Positions 53,356-64,000 of a stretch of DNA of 64,000 nucleotides are shown in pieces. The notes below the pieces were generated by a model that made no database searches, was not told where the DNA came from, and worked only from the letters and a program-made list of their open reading frames with translations. This DNA is from Anastrepha obliqua (taxonomy: Eukaryota; Arthropoda; Insecta; Diptera; Tephritidae). The position numbers and the translations under genes were made by a program. The stretch covers positions 46,712,501-46,776,500 of the forward strand of contig NC_072896.1 in NCBI RefSeq assembly GCF_027943255.1, read 5' to 3'. Every line of letters starts with the position of its first letter. The stretch's first letter is position 1.

Positions 53356-53650
53356 GCTATACCTCCGATTTATGTATACAGATCTCAGCAGTGAGAATTT
53401 ATTAGAAAAATGTCTAGGTGGTTTAACCCAAAAAACAATGAGAGCTACAATCAACTGATTTGGAAAATCTCTCCCAAAATTGTGCCGACCGGTTCGAAAA
53501 CTGTGGAAATCGGAGTATATGCACATAGCTTCCGGCATATTCAATGAAGGAATGGCATCACTATTGTATTATATGAAGGCCATAGGAATTACACTTGGGC
53601 CCAATGCACATTCGTATGCCGAAATAGAAGATGATTACTTTAACGAAATC
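53356..53650 (+). pseudogene. Mutator-like transposase C-terminal fragment
   Basis: In two frames it reads LLEKCLGGLTQ.NNESYNQLI, WKISPKIVPTGSKTVEIGVY and SGIFNEGMASLLYYMKAIGI followed by LGPNAHSYAEIEDD. This matches the end of the Mutator-like transposase family common in arthropods and cnidarians (the ...GGxTQNxNESxN... region). One frameshift lies near 53520. It joins directly to a LINE fragment. Confidence 0.65.
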
Positions 53651-53654
53651 TGTT

Positions 53655-55090
53655 TGCTTTTTTAATTTCAGTGCAAAGTACTTAGGGCTAATTCTGGACT
53701 CCAAACTTAACTGGGAGTTAAACGTCGCAGAACGGGTAAGGAAAGCAGACATTGCTTTATATGCCTGCAAAAGGATGATTGGCAGAAGATGGGGCCTTCA
53801 ACCTAAGCATACATTATGGTTGTATAAGGCGGTTATACGACCTATTTTATAGTATTGTTCAGAAGTTTGGTGGAAAGCTCTAGGGAGAGAGTACAATACC
53901 AAATTACTCGGCAGTATACAAAGATCAGCCTGTGCAATAACGGTCGGTGCAATCAGATCATGTCCTAAAGAGGCTCTCAATACACTGACACACGTTATTC
54001 CGGTAGATCTACATTTCAAGAATATGGCAACAATGAGTGCATTTATATTAGGTTAAATAAAGCGGGTCGCTGGAAGGAAAAAGCTCATGACCATGTCATT
54101 CTATTACTGCGACAAACCCAGTATACCTCGAAGAGAACTGACTACATCGTCCCGACGGTAACATTGAGTAGAAATTTTTTTACTCTCTTTCCATCTCGGA
54201 GAGAATGGAATAAGGGATTCTCTCTAAACAACTTCGACACTACAATCTATACAGATGGCACTAAAATAGATTGTGGTGTTGGAGCTGGTATATATTCTCG
54301 TAGACTTAAAATTTAAAAATCTGTGCGTCTCCTTAATGCCTGCAGTGTCTTCTAGGTGCAGGTACTTGTAAATGGGGAAGCTTATCGGCTACTAATCGCA
54401 GATTTCTCGTTTAAGGGCAATATCGCTATTCTTTCGGATAGACAAACCAGGCCCTGGATTCAACTCCATCAACCTCTGTGGTGGTGGAAGAAAGTAGGAA
54501 TAGCCTAACCACCTTGAGTGAAAACCTTAAAGTAACCCTAATTTGGGTCCCGGGACACCGTAACATAGAAGGTAACGAAAAAGCCGACGAACTGGCAAAA
54601 AGGGAATCTGCCATGAATAGCGTTCTTGCAGTACCAGTATTCACACCATTAGGTGCAGTCAGTTGCAATTTCCCTAAAACACTTTCGAAACGCAGATTGT
54701 AGATTGAGAGATCAGACGAAATGCAAAATCAGCAGGACGTTATGGCCCACCTACAACCTCAAGCAATCGTTGACATTAATAAACATGAAACGACGGAACA
54801 CCTGTAGACTTACGGCAGTCATAACTGGCTTCTGGTCTATCGGAGAACAAGCCGCCAAAATGGGCATCCCTCACAACACATACCGTCATAGTTGTAAACA
54901 ACCGGAGAAAAAGGAAACAATCTTCCATATCCGTTGTGAATACTCTGCCCTATGGAAGGACATAATGTTAACCCTGGGCAAACCGCTGATCGAGAGTCTC
55001 GATCAATTGTCTGGCTTAGATATCAACAACTTAATAGTAGTTAATAGGGTTCTTAAACCGCACAGACAGGATATTGTATTGCTGTAAATA
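53655..55090 (+). pseudogene. LINE fragment: RT thumb, RNase H and C-terminus
   Basis: It begins AKYLGLILDSKLNWELNVAE and KADIALYACKRMIGRRWGL, then WLYKAVIRPIL and YCSEVWWKALGREYN, passes through a decayed RNase H (LIWVPGHRNIEGNEKADELA at 54540-54600) and ends with RHSCKQPEKKETIFHIRCEY, LSGLDINNLIVVNRVLKPH. Several stops and shifts are present and the palm domain is missing. Confidence 0.85.
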
Positions 55091-55099
55091 ACTGTTAAA

Positions 55100-55222
55100 C
55101 AATTTGGTAACGAGGATGTGGCAACAAAATGGTGCGGAAGCGCTAGCAATAATTTTAAAAGTTGTCTCGAAAAAATTCTGGAAAATTCGCTTCTTTTCGG
55201 CCTTCTAACTGTATATAACCCC
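55100..55222. mobile_element. Remnant of a TTAA-flanked element (right end only)
   Basis: TATATAACCCC followed by TTAA (55223-55226) resembles the right end of the TTAA element at 31422-34586. No matching left end is visible nearby. Confidence 0.4.
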
Positions 55223-55226
55223 TTAA

Positions 55227-55920
55227 AGCAATTGTAAAACACAAATTAAACGGTGCAACTTGCTTTTTATTTGTAGATCGTATATCATTTTTTCTTCTCG
55301 GTCATAATTCTGTGGAAAGGTACTGTGTATTACCGTGCACACATGCGTGCACATAATTTCGGCTTACATTATTCAGCTAAACAGCCGATAGCTTTCATTT
55401 ATGAACAACAAACCAATGCAACACAATGTACTGAATACATGAATGGAAATCTCGTATATTTACATGTATTTATTTTTATTTCCAATCTATTGAATGCAAT
55501 AAAATTCATGAAAATTTAACGCAAAATACTGCAATCTCTCTTAAACCAATTTCGAGATTTTGGCAATTTTGCGGTGACATTGTAAAGCAGATTTCCGATG
55601 AGGTGTAAGTATTAATTTTATAAGTGCATATGTGCGTACATACATATAAATATATATTAAATTTTCTACCTTTATTCCACTATTTCATAAGAGTAAATAT
55701 TTAACTCAGATATTTCAATAAATTCCAATAAATTAAAACTGGAATGTGGGCGGCATTTTTTATTAAAAAAAAATACCATTTGTGCCAAAGTTATTCATTG
55801 TTGAAAATTCTCAATAGAAATAAAGGTCTAGTCCAGTTGAATGTCGGGCTAGCCGCATTGTATTGTTTAAAAATGCTCAAGATTTGTCCCCTAAATACTG
55901 AGGTTAAGAAATATTAAGTC
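55227..55920. other. Region without recognised genes
   Basis: Nothing beyond AT-rich simple sequence is recognised. Confidence 0.4.
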
Positions 55921-55924
55921 AAGT

Positions 55925-56225
55925 AGCCGAATGGGTTGGTGCGTGATTACTATTCGGAATTCATAAAGAGAACGTAGGTTCGAATCTCGGTGAAACACCA
56001 AAATTAAGAAAAACACTTTTTAATAGCGGTCGCCCCTCGGCAGGCAATGGCAAACCTCCGAGTGTATTTCTGCCATGAAAAAGCTCCTCATAAAAATATC
56101 TGCCGTTCGGAGTCGGCTTGAAACTGTAGGTTCCTCCATTTGTGGAACATCATCACGACGCACACCACAAATAGGAGGAGGAGCTCGGCCAAACACCAAA
56201 AAGGGAGGGCCAATTATTTATATAT
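55925..56225 (+). repeat. tRNA-derived SINE, best-preserved copy
   Basis: The A-box region reads AGCCGAATGGGTTGGTGCG and the B box is GGTTCGAATCTC. The body contains GGTCGCCCCTCGGCAGGCAA, CGGAGTCGGCTTGAAACTG and GGAGGAGGAGCTCGGCCAAA. It ends in a short AT repeat. This copy defines the family used for the others. Confidence 0.85.
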
Positions 56226-56229
56226 ATGT

Positions 56230-57565
56230 ATAATTTTCCATCAGTAATTTCGTTTCAGCAATTTTGCATATTAAGAGTTCTTACTTCAATTTACCATCTG
56301 CTTGGTTGTGCGTGCTTTAGCGTACAAGTTCGGGTCATTATACTCATTATTGAATACGATTAACACATTTTTTTTTTTGGCGGTCAGGTTGAGTTAAAAA
56401 TGCCTTCGCACCATACAGTAACCGTCGCTACTACGTGTGTGGTGATTCCACTAAAAATATCCCTCCTCTTCTCTTGGATTTTTCCCTCCACCGCGGGACT
56501 GCTTCCGCATTGCTTCGAGGTAGAGGGCCAAGACGGCGTCCTAAGAAGGACACTTACTTACTCACCCTGCGTCCAGAGTCGCCTGTTTTGAGAAAGCTAT
56601 GCTCAATGCTCTTCAGCATAACTTTCCATTTCACGCTTCTTTTTCGGATAATTTCCTCCACAAAATTTGCAACGGCATTCCATTTTTCTTCGTGTATCAT
56701 CATTTTCCTTCTACCCACGTTTTTAGATCGGGTATTAGTCTCACTGTTCATCTACCATACCGTTCCATCTTGCCTGCCAAAGTCTGAGCGTTTGAATACG
56801 ATTAACACATCGGCTGAAAAGTCTCGGGCCTATCAAAGAAAACAGTTTTTTTTGTAGTCAAACTTCTTTACGCGCGTCAGAGTATAAATTCAAGGCCGCG
56901 ACACACGAGCTGGCGTTACGAAAAACCGTCACGAAATGTATAAGCGTACAGCATACAAGCTGTTCTCTTTCTCCGCTTTGTGCGGTGCTTCATAGTCTCC
57001 CCACTCTGTTGTCTACCGCTTGCCACTCGGCGGTGCTGCGTAGTCTTCCCACTCTCTACGTACTTATTACAGAGTATACACACAAAATTTACACTAATAC
57101 TATGCCATATACTGCAGCCTACGGCCTATGTCAAAAGAGGGACATCCGTATACACTCGCATGCGCGTGATATTGCGGGGACATGGAGACGCAGACGCCTA
57201 GACACGTAGAAAACGACGCGGATTTGTGTAGTCCACGTGTTCATCAAAATTATTATTGAATAATATTTAAATATATATTCAGTGAAAGTGAAGTTAAAAT
57301 TTGCAAATTAATTTCCAGTTAGAACAGGTATGTATTGATAAATTTCTATAAATATACTATGTATGTCAAATTTAGTATCTATACGAAGAAATTTAATATC
57401 AGTATATTGTTACTATGAAAGATCTATCTTACACAGTTCACAGCTAATGTTGAGGAAAAACTCTGTGCCTTAGTAAATCCGATTCGACATCACTAATTTG
57501 AGTATTTGTAAGTATAAAAAATATTGTTGCTTTCCAATTTGGTATTACTATTTGTTATAGACTTC
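56230..57565. other. Region without recognised genes
   Basis: Open frames at 56400-56857 have no recognised family. Near 56970-57060 a unit of about 50 bp (TGCGGTGCTTCATAGTCT) is repeated imperfectly. Confidence 0.4.
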
Positions 57566-57568
57566 AAT

Positions 57569-57925
57569 ATGCCAAAAACGCCTGCTGAACGTGCACGAGA
57601 ATAAAGAGCTCGGAAAAAATTGTCGAAACAAGAAAAACCGCCAGCGCAAACAGCAGCACAACGCAATCGAAAATTTAGGGCTCGATAGAAGACTTTAAGA
57701 AATGCAGTCGCCACTATAGGAGACGAATCCTCATCGCCGAATTTCTTTGAGCCAAGTGAATTACCCATAGTCAACCCAGGCAATCCACAACCCAGTACCA
57801 GCAGAGACGATGGTAACATATTGCATCAACATTTATCACAAACGAGTGGCCAAGCTGAGTTGGCTCAAGTTCCTGTTGAAAATACTGAGGGAAGAATAAT
57901 TGTCGTTCAAGCCGACGTGCATTAG
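57569..57925 (+). pseudogene. Basic/Gln-Ser-rich frame with AERARE-type repeat
   Basis: The frame reads MPKTPAERARE, a stop, RARKKLSKQEKPPAQTAAQR, a stop after KFRAR, then NFFEPSELPIVNPGNPQPST and VPVENTEGRIIVVQADVH. The xAERARxxRARKK arrangement resembles the N-termini of some transposon proteins and bHLH-like basic regions. Two internal stops make it a pseudogene. I cannot name the family. Confidence 0.4.
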
Positions 57926-58029
57926 GCCAATTCATCGCAAACTCCAATGAATCCGACCTCAACTACATCCACAAAGACGAGGAAATTAATTCATGTAGTT
58001 TTGCTAGTGTTTTGATTAACTTGTGACAC

Positions 58030-58440
58030 GCTGAGTTTTAGTCAACAGCGAGCAAATGCGGCACCTACTTTGAACAGAGCTTTCTTATTGTCAAATGTTC
58101 AGGCAATATATGTAGAGCCAAACATGTTTTTTTGATATCTTTACGATGCCAACTAACTCACGCATTTTCACTTTTCGATCATTAAAAACGATTTCGTTGA
58201 TTTTTTTTATGTTTTCTAGTGTTACCGTACTTCCACATTTGGACGTCCACTGCGTTGTGCATCATCATTTGTCGGTGTCTCTACGACCACGTTTGAATTC
58301 AGCAAGCCATCGTTTTATTGTTCAAAGGCATTTCTTCCCACCAAGAAACAGTGTAAAATTAGAACACGAAATTCTCTTTGATCAATGCTTTTGCAAATAA
58401 CAAAAGTAGCGCCCATCTTAGCACAATAACTCACGAACTA
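58030..58440 (-). pseudogene. mariner N-terminal fragment (FLJ37770-like)
   Basis: On the minus strand: REFRVLILHCFLVGRNAFEQ, then after a deletion RSGRPNVEVRLVTLENIKKI, NEIVFNDRKVKMRELVGIVK and ISKKHVWLYIY. These are the two HTH motifs of a GVMH-type mariner. The catalytic domain is absent. Confidence 0.7.
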
Positions 58441-59945
58441 TTGAATAGAATATCATGAAATTTTAGCAGCTGTCTTTTCGAGGTTAGTACTAACTGAAAA
58501 AGAGATGAATGCAATAAAACTAGTACCATCTATGTGTTAACCCCGAAACTTTTCAAGCAGTGTGTTATTCTTGCGACAGTGAATCAATGAACGAATTTAG
58601 TTGGCTCCACGCTGTTCACAAATAATTAGAATTAAGGATCTTTCAGTCCAGAATGTAGCTTAGACCACTAAAAAATCAAATTAACTCAAGAAGTGAAGCC
58701 ACTTCCATCTACAACAAGTGACTGTGCGGATTCCATGCCGGACATACCACTAGACTGTACTTTTTCCTCGATGAAAGTGATTGCCATGTTACGCTCCTTA
58801 GAATTTCTCTATACTGCAGTGGCAAATATTTCAAAACAATTTTAAGTCAGATTATGACATCAGTACAGCTGACTTTCTAAATGTACATATGTATGATGTA
58901 ATTATCCGATGCTGATGCACACATGAAATCGTGCAACTTTGAAAGTTATCCCTATATTATAGCTTCTACAGCCCATTAACTAGAGAGCGATCCGCGAGCT
59001 CCTGTGCTTCAAACTTTACACTCATTTATCTCGGAACGACTTTTTTCGGCCTGGCGTTGTTAAAAAAAAACACTATTCAACTGAATCGTCTGATATGTTC
59101 ACAACATCAATGGCTATCGCCCGTACCAGAATCATATTATTATTTCAATTATTTCGTATTTTTTTGATTAAAAAACTGAAAAAAAACCGATTTTTAGAGT
59201 GTCAAATTCAAAACACCGCCGTTTTGTGAATCTTTTTTTATTCTAGTAGGGAACATAGTTACAGTTATACTGATTAATAATTTCTTTCGGTTTTTGTGTT
59301 TCAAATAAATAGAAGAGCCAAAATGGACAACACCGCCCAGGTGCAATTTTTCGTGAGGGTAAACTTCAGCGCCATTTTTAAAATTATTAAAGTTAAAAAA
59401 AGAATTTTTTAAAAAGAAGAATTTTTTTAATTTTTGTATGTAAAAGAAGTTAAATAAAAAGCCTAAATAATTTAAATATCGTTTTTTTCGTTTATCGTTT
59501 TTCTTTTTTTTTTATTGTAAAAAAAATTTCTGAAATTACCCTAAATTTTCGAGCTCTAGACCACCGGGACCCCTTAAGTGCCAAAAAACTGTGCTTCACT
59601 ATTGCAATGGGGTAGGTACATCTCTATAAATTTTAGAAAAATGTGAGTAGCAACATTATATTGGAAACATTTTTTTATTTAATAAATGTAAAATCTATGT
59701 ACAAATGTTGCGTTATTGCTAAAATGATTTTAAGCAAAAATGTTTTGTATTGGTGGCGGCAAATTAACTTCGCCCCAGTGGCAGCAACAATAACGGCCAC
59801 TCAAGTGAACGAACTACAAATGCAGGATTTAAATAAAAAATTTCATTGGGGAAAGATTTCAGCAGTAGCTAATACCCGACTGTCAACCAATTCTCATCGA
59901 ATTTAAAAGAATCAGCTGATTGGCTGACGTAGCAGAGATCATTAC
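58441..59945. other. Region without recognised genes
   Basis: AT-rich. GGACCCCTTAAG near 59568-59579 might be the end of a TTAA element, but no partner is seen. The open frame 59643-59906 has no recognised family. Confidence 0.35.
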
Positions 59946-59949
59946 GTAA

Positions 59950-60440
59950 AAACTGAGATTGTGTTGGTGTCATACAAAAAAAAATAATAGTCCACGCTCA
60001 TATTACTTCGCTGCCGTCCGAACAACGAATGATTGGACAAGTGTGTTTATGCGTGTGAAATGAGCGGCCAGATTTCCGCTGCCGAGTCTCATCATGCGGA
60101 AAAGATTTGTATAGGTGCGCTCTCTATCAGACCGTTACTCGGCTCTGAGCGAATGTGACGGAATCAGCTCATGGACTACCGTCACTTGGGAGATGTATAC
60201 AAAAAAACCTGAGATTGTGTTGGCGATATATGGAAAAAATCTACCAATGGCACTTCGTTACCGTCTGAACAACGATGGATTGGTCGAGTGTGTGAATATG
60301 AAAAAAAAAATCAACACAGTCTCGCTTATGTTGATTCGTTGCTAATGAACAACGACTGATTGGATGAGTGGGTGAATGCATGTGAAATGAGCGTGCAGAA
60401 TTCGGCTGGCGAAACCCCAAGTAACGTGGTAGCCAAAATT
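59950..60440. repeat. Imperfect internal repeats of about 200 bp
   Basis: CTGAGATTGTGTTGG occurs at about 59958 and 60210. The segment GAACAACGANTGATTGG with a following GTGTG...TGAAATGAGCG recurs near 60020, 60265 and 60345. The units are diverged and partly incomplete. Confidence 0.6.
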
Positions 60441-61950
60441 CGCTCACAGCTTTCTTTTTCCCCATAGTTTAAGAGCAAACCTGGTAAATCTTTCATTCTT
60501 GGAGTCTCATGGGACGTGGCAGCAGAATTTAGTTTCACAATTTTGTTTTTCACCACAGTTGATGGCGAAACCTGATCATCCATCATCTTTGAAAATTTTC
60601 CCTTGACGATTGTACCCCGAATTTTCAACCGATTTTGAAACAACAAACCTCTTACCATCTGCAGAAACGTAGATTTCCAATGGTATTTTTGGTTTCGAAT
60701 AGAACCACCAAACGAACGCGGACAAAATTAATGGTAGCCTAGTAATTTTTGTTTTTAGTTGTATTGTGAATTGGAAATATTTTTAACTTTTGCTGTGTGT
60801 AATCGCTCATTTGCTGTAAGAGTGTTATAATCCTAAAAAAAGTGAGTTTAGAATCAGGATACCTCAGCTATGTCCAGATTTTCGATTATTTACAATAATT
60901 ATTTCCTTACTTATAGGCCTGCACCAAATATGGACTAACATCGAACAACTTCCTTAGTGAAGTTTCCTCAGCCATACAAAAGTTATCGAGTTTACCCAAT
61001 ACGCTCTTCGATTGAGCGTTTGTTGAGTATTACGCGCGTCCCATAATACTTTTTAATGTATTTATTTATGAGGCAAAAATTTAAAATTTTTAATCTTTAT
61101 AATTACTTTGCTCATTACGATTTTAATTATTATATATAGACATACTTATGCACATACTGCATTTACGCATACGGCTGACACGAAAAACTGGATACGATGT
61201 TGGGTGCAGTTTATTTTATAATACAAAAATGTGAATATGGAATTATTTCCATTGGTAGTTTTTTTTACGTGGCAGGTCACGATATCATTCTGAGGAACCA
61301 TTAAGGTTACAATGACATTACTCTTTATGCTAATATCCCCAACTCACCTCTAAACGAGTGTTACCCAGAGAACGGCAGTCTGAAGTTGTGAGATGCTTGA
61401 ATCGGATGCAAAATAATGGATCGGATCCGCAAACAAATGAATGACAGTCGGAAATGTTCTCCACTTTTATGGATATCGCTACAGAGCATACAGTAATTAT
61501 GGAGGGAGAATCTCTGTTTAATCGTAACAACAGTAAAATCAAGAGAAAAGATGAGGCACCCCAAAACTAGTCGCGGACCACGGATTTGATGCCCAATGCT
61601 TTGACTATAGCGAAAAGCAAATAGCACAAGGGCATCTACCTACGCAAAGAACAATAAAACTGCAGAGGCTGTTGAACTTCCTGCCGAGGGATTCAGGTAC
61701 TAGGGAGAGGCGCTGGGAAAGTGCATGAATATCGACGGATAAACGCTTTTAACGCTAAGATATCATCAAGCTCATCGTCAGCAAACTGATTGGACTATAT
61801 CAGTTTGGCCTTAAACCAAGCCTCGATCTTGAGTAAATTACGAGGCAAGGCAATAAAATAAATCGGCAGGCAACAACTTTTTGACGGGATTAAAACAGCA
61901 CGAAAGGGAACTACTTACTTATATGATTACTTTATGAGGGCCTTTCTCAT
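60441..61950. other. Region without recognised genes
   Basis: A minus-strand open frame at 60326-60658 (110 codons) and one at 61361-61627 show no family signature. No repeat boundary is visible. Confidence 0.35.
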
Positions 61951-61954
61951 GGCC

Positions 61955-62230
61955 GCCGTTGCCGAATGGGTTGGTGCGTGACTACCATTTGGAACTCATA
62001 GAGAGAACGTAGGTTCGAATCTCGGTGAAACAGCAAAATTAAGAAAAAACAAGCAATGGCAAACCTTCGGGTGTATTTCCGCCATGAAAATGCTCCTCAT
62101 AAAAATATTTGCCGTTCGGAGTCGGCTTGAAACTGTAGGCCCCTCCATTTGTGGAATAACATCAAGACGTACGCCACAAATAGGAGGCGGAGTTCGGCCA
62201 AACACCCCAAAAGGGTGTACGCGCCAATTA
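61955..62230 (+). repeat. tRNA-derived SINE copy
   Basis: The head GCCGAATGGGTTGGTGCGTG, the B box GGTTCGAATCTC, and the end GGGTGTACGCGCCAATTA are present; about 20 bp of the body after AAGAAAAAAC are missing. Confidence 0.8.
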
Positions 62231-62241
62231 TATTTACATAT

Positions 62242-62494
62242 CGCACCCTAAATACAAAAGGGTCAAAACTCAAAATTTTCCACACTCGAGCTTGACTTGT
62301 TTACAGTAGCACAGAAAACAAACTATGTGACATATCACGCTGAAATTTGCCATGTAAGCTTATAACAGTCCTACCAAAAAACAAAAAAATTATTTTTGCC
62401 ATATGTCATCCGCGGACCGTTTTATTGATAACGTCTCGTTCATATTTGAGCAGAAGTACATTTTGAGTTGTGACGCTTTTGTATTTAGGGTGCG
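62242..62494. mobile_element. TIR element of unknown superfamily, copy 2 (253 bp)
   Basis: Ends CGCACCCTAAATACAAAAGG match copy 1 at 46751-47403 and are flanked by ATAT (62238-62241 and 62495-62498). It is a shorter deletion form with no coding sequence. Confidence 0.85.
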
Positions 62495-62504
62495 ATATAT
62501 ATAT

Positions 62505-62635
62505 TTCTCATGGCAGAAATACGCTAGAATGTTGCGATTGTCTGCCGAGTAGCGACCGCCATTAGAAAAACCGTTTTCTATGAAACCGTTTTCTATGAGA
62601 TTGGAACTTGTGCACTTCCGAATGGTAGTCACTTA
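62505..62635 (-). repeat. tRNA-derived SINE, partial copy
   Basis: On the minus strand the head region (GTGACTACCATTCGG) and the segment with CTGCCATGAGA are visible, with a small internal duplication of AACCGTTTTCTATGA. Confidence 0.55.
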
Positions 62636-62999
62636 TCAACAATTCCGCTGTGTAAATTACGTTGCGCAATATTGCCAGTAATTTAAAGAATTCATCCGAG
62701 ATTTCAAACAGATCGACTTTTTATGCTACGAGCCGACAACTTCGACGTTAATGGTGCTTGGGGACAAATCGAAGGTATAAAGAATTTCACAGTGCATTCT
62801 CACAGAAATAATAGTCAAGGGACTTCAGGTTAATCAAACGGAGGCAAGAATTGTACAGAGAAATTTAGAGAGCAGGAATATATTTAAGGAAAGCTTTTTG
62901 AGTACGCCCAGTTCTATTAACAGGAAATTACAGATCTCTAGATGAATGCAGCATAGTCAAGCTGTGGTCGACCTCGTTGGTCGGCGCGATGTCACCAAT

Positions 63000-64000
63000 C
63001 TGCTCTCTCAGAGCATCTCTTTCTACGAGCCATTTGTCACAACTATAAAATTTGTGTTCGGCGTTCTGCCGTTCTCGGCATGTTCTGAGGCATGAAATAG
63101 CCCACTTCTCCGAAATTCTTTCGAACCCATTTACCTATTGTAGGAATGATCTTCGCCGTCCATCTGCCACTCGATTCAGTATCGCATCGGTTTTGCTACC
63201 GCAGCATGGTTCGGCATCTCCGTCCCAAAGCATTAGTGGTGGCGTGTTTTTTCCTAGAATCCCGCGAATCCATTCGTTCCCAGGCCATGAGGTCGATAGG
63301 TTTCTTCCCACTGATCACAAAAACTGCTGCTCCTGAGACAGTGCAGTATCCTGAAGCAAATCAGAGTGCCGCTGCTCATTCTACATACAGGCGCGCCAGT
63401 GGCTTGCGCTTTGTCTTACAGTTTAGCGCATCTCCCCATATTTCGCTGCCGTACTGGATCATTGCGTTTGTGCTGGCCATGATCAGTCTTCTTTTACTTT
63501 GAGTTAGCCCACTGATGTTCGCCACTAGTCTGGTCAGTATTCCCGTGATTTTCGGTGCTTTAGTAGCCACGTCTCGTATCTGGGCCCAGAACGTAAGCCT
63601 GCATTCAACTATGCCCGGTTTTTGAGTTACTAGGGATGTGCCGCCTAGTTGCATGTTGACTTCGAGTGGCATGTGGCCTTGTTTCATAGGCATTACTTCG
63701 ATCTTATGTTTGACGAGCTTCAGGCCATGGTCCTCAAGCCAAAATTAGGTCCTTAACATGACTTGGTTCAGCTTCCTCCTGGTGTACTCAGTATCTCGCG
63801 ATCATCCGCTATCCTACCACGCCGCGTAACCCACGAGATGTGTGTCTTCTAGCAATTCTATAATCAGGATCTCAGATTCCAGAGATCGGGACCGAGAATA
63901 GATTCATGGGCTACGCCAGACGTTACCGCTTTAGTTTTCTGACCACCTGGTATGTCGTACAGAAGTCCTTCTTACTTCCTATTAAAATCAACATTTCACC
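63000..64000 (-). pseudogene. R1-like LINE fragment, running off the window
   Basis: From the right edge the minus strand reads AVTSGVAHESILGPDLWN (RT motif, near 63930), a decayed YxDD area, then 63693-63376 open: VECRLTFWAQIRDVATKAPK, ANISGLTQSKRRLIMASTNA and YGSEIWGDALNCK. It goes on TVSGAAVFVISGKKPIDLMA and a shifted GKWVRKNFGEVGYFM-like end. Stops are scattered. Confidence 0.75.

Noticed and set aside
56400..56857. Open frames up to 140 codons
   Set aside because: No domain, splice or repeat support; both strands are open to similar extent, as expected by chance in this GC-richer patch.
59568..59583. GGGGTCCC next to TTAA as the end of a piggyBac-like element
   Set aside because: No inverted partner with TTAA could be found in the surrounding sequence.

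Overview
The window looks like AT-rich euchromatin from a higher fly, probably tephritid-like. The clues are very frequent TATG/CATA microsatellites, many dipteran transposon families, and a spliced PB1-domain gene that resembles the N-terminus of insect Ref(2)P, the p62/SQSTM1 autophagy receptor. The species call is weak. I see no prokaryotic genes, rRNA or CRISPR. Most of the sequence is transposon fossil.

The backbone is a direct segmental duplication. Copy A spans about 10-12226 and may continue left of the window. Copy B spans about 22163-36465. Both carry the same old SINE, the same hAT insertion with an identical 8-bp target duplication, a TATA-type promoter, a two-exon PB1-only Ref(2)P-like gene, and a mariner at the right end. 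The two genes (9307-10276 and 26367-34856) are both open. By eye their flanks and UTRs are nearly identical, yet the codons differ by about 32 amino-acid replacements and only 2 synonymous changes. This is the most interesting signal in the window.

Later insertions separate the copies. In copy A the hAT was hit by a TTAA piggyBac-like element (2318-8091), which was itself hit by a Sola-like element (2588-6119) and a PIF/Harbinger element (6624-7710). In copy B the hAT carries a Harbinger-type MITE, the upstream region carries a Tigger-type element, and the gene's intron has grown to about 8.1 kb through three insertions: an 8-bp-TSD element holding fourteen 96-bp minisatellite units, a degraded element with a widespread but unclassified transposase-like protein, and a TTAA element with a Helitron nested inside.

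Between the copies (12227-22162) lie mariner/Tc1 fossils, a Tigger-like element interrupted by a LINE, and further LINE debris. Right of copy B (36466-64000) come a palindromic foldback MITE, two Harbinger elements with SANT/transposase gene pairs, LINE fragments, several different mariner lineages, a two-copy TIR family with 4-bp target duplications, a U2 snRNA pseudogene, a tRNA-like sequence between 31-bp direct repeats, and a recurrent tRNA-derived SINE family. Long stretches at 48.7-49.6, 51.1-52.3, 55.2-55.9 and 58.4-61.9 kb show nothing I can name. Apart from the PB1 gene pair, I see no convincing host gene.
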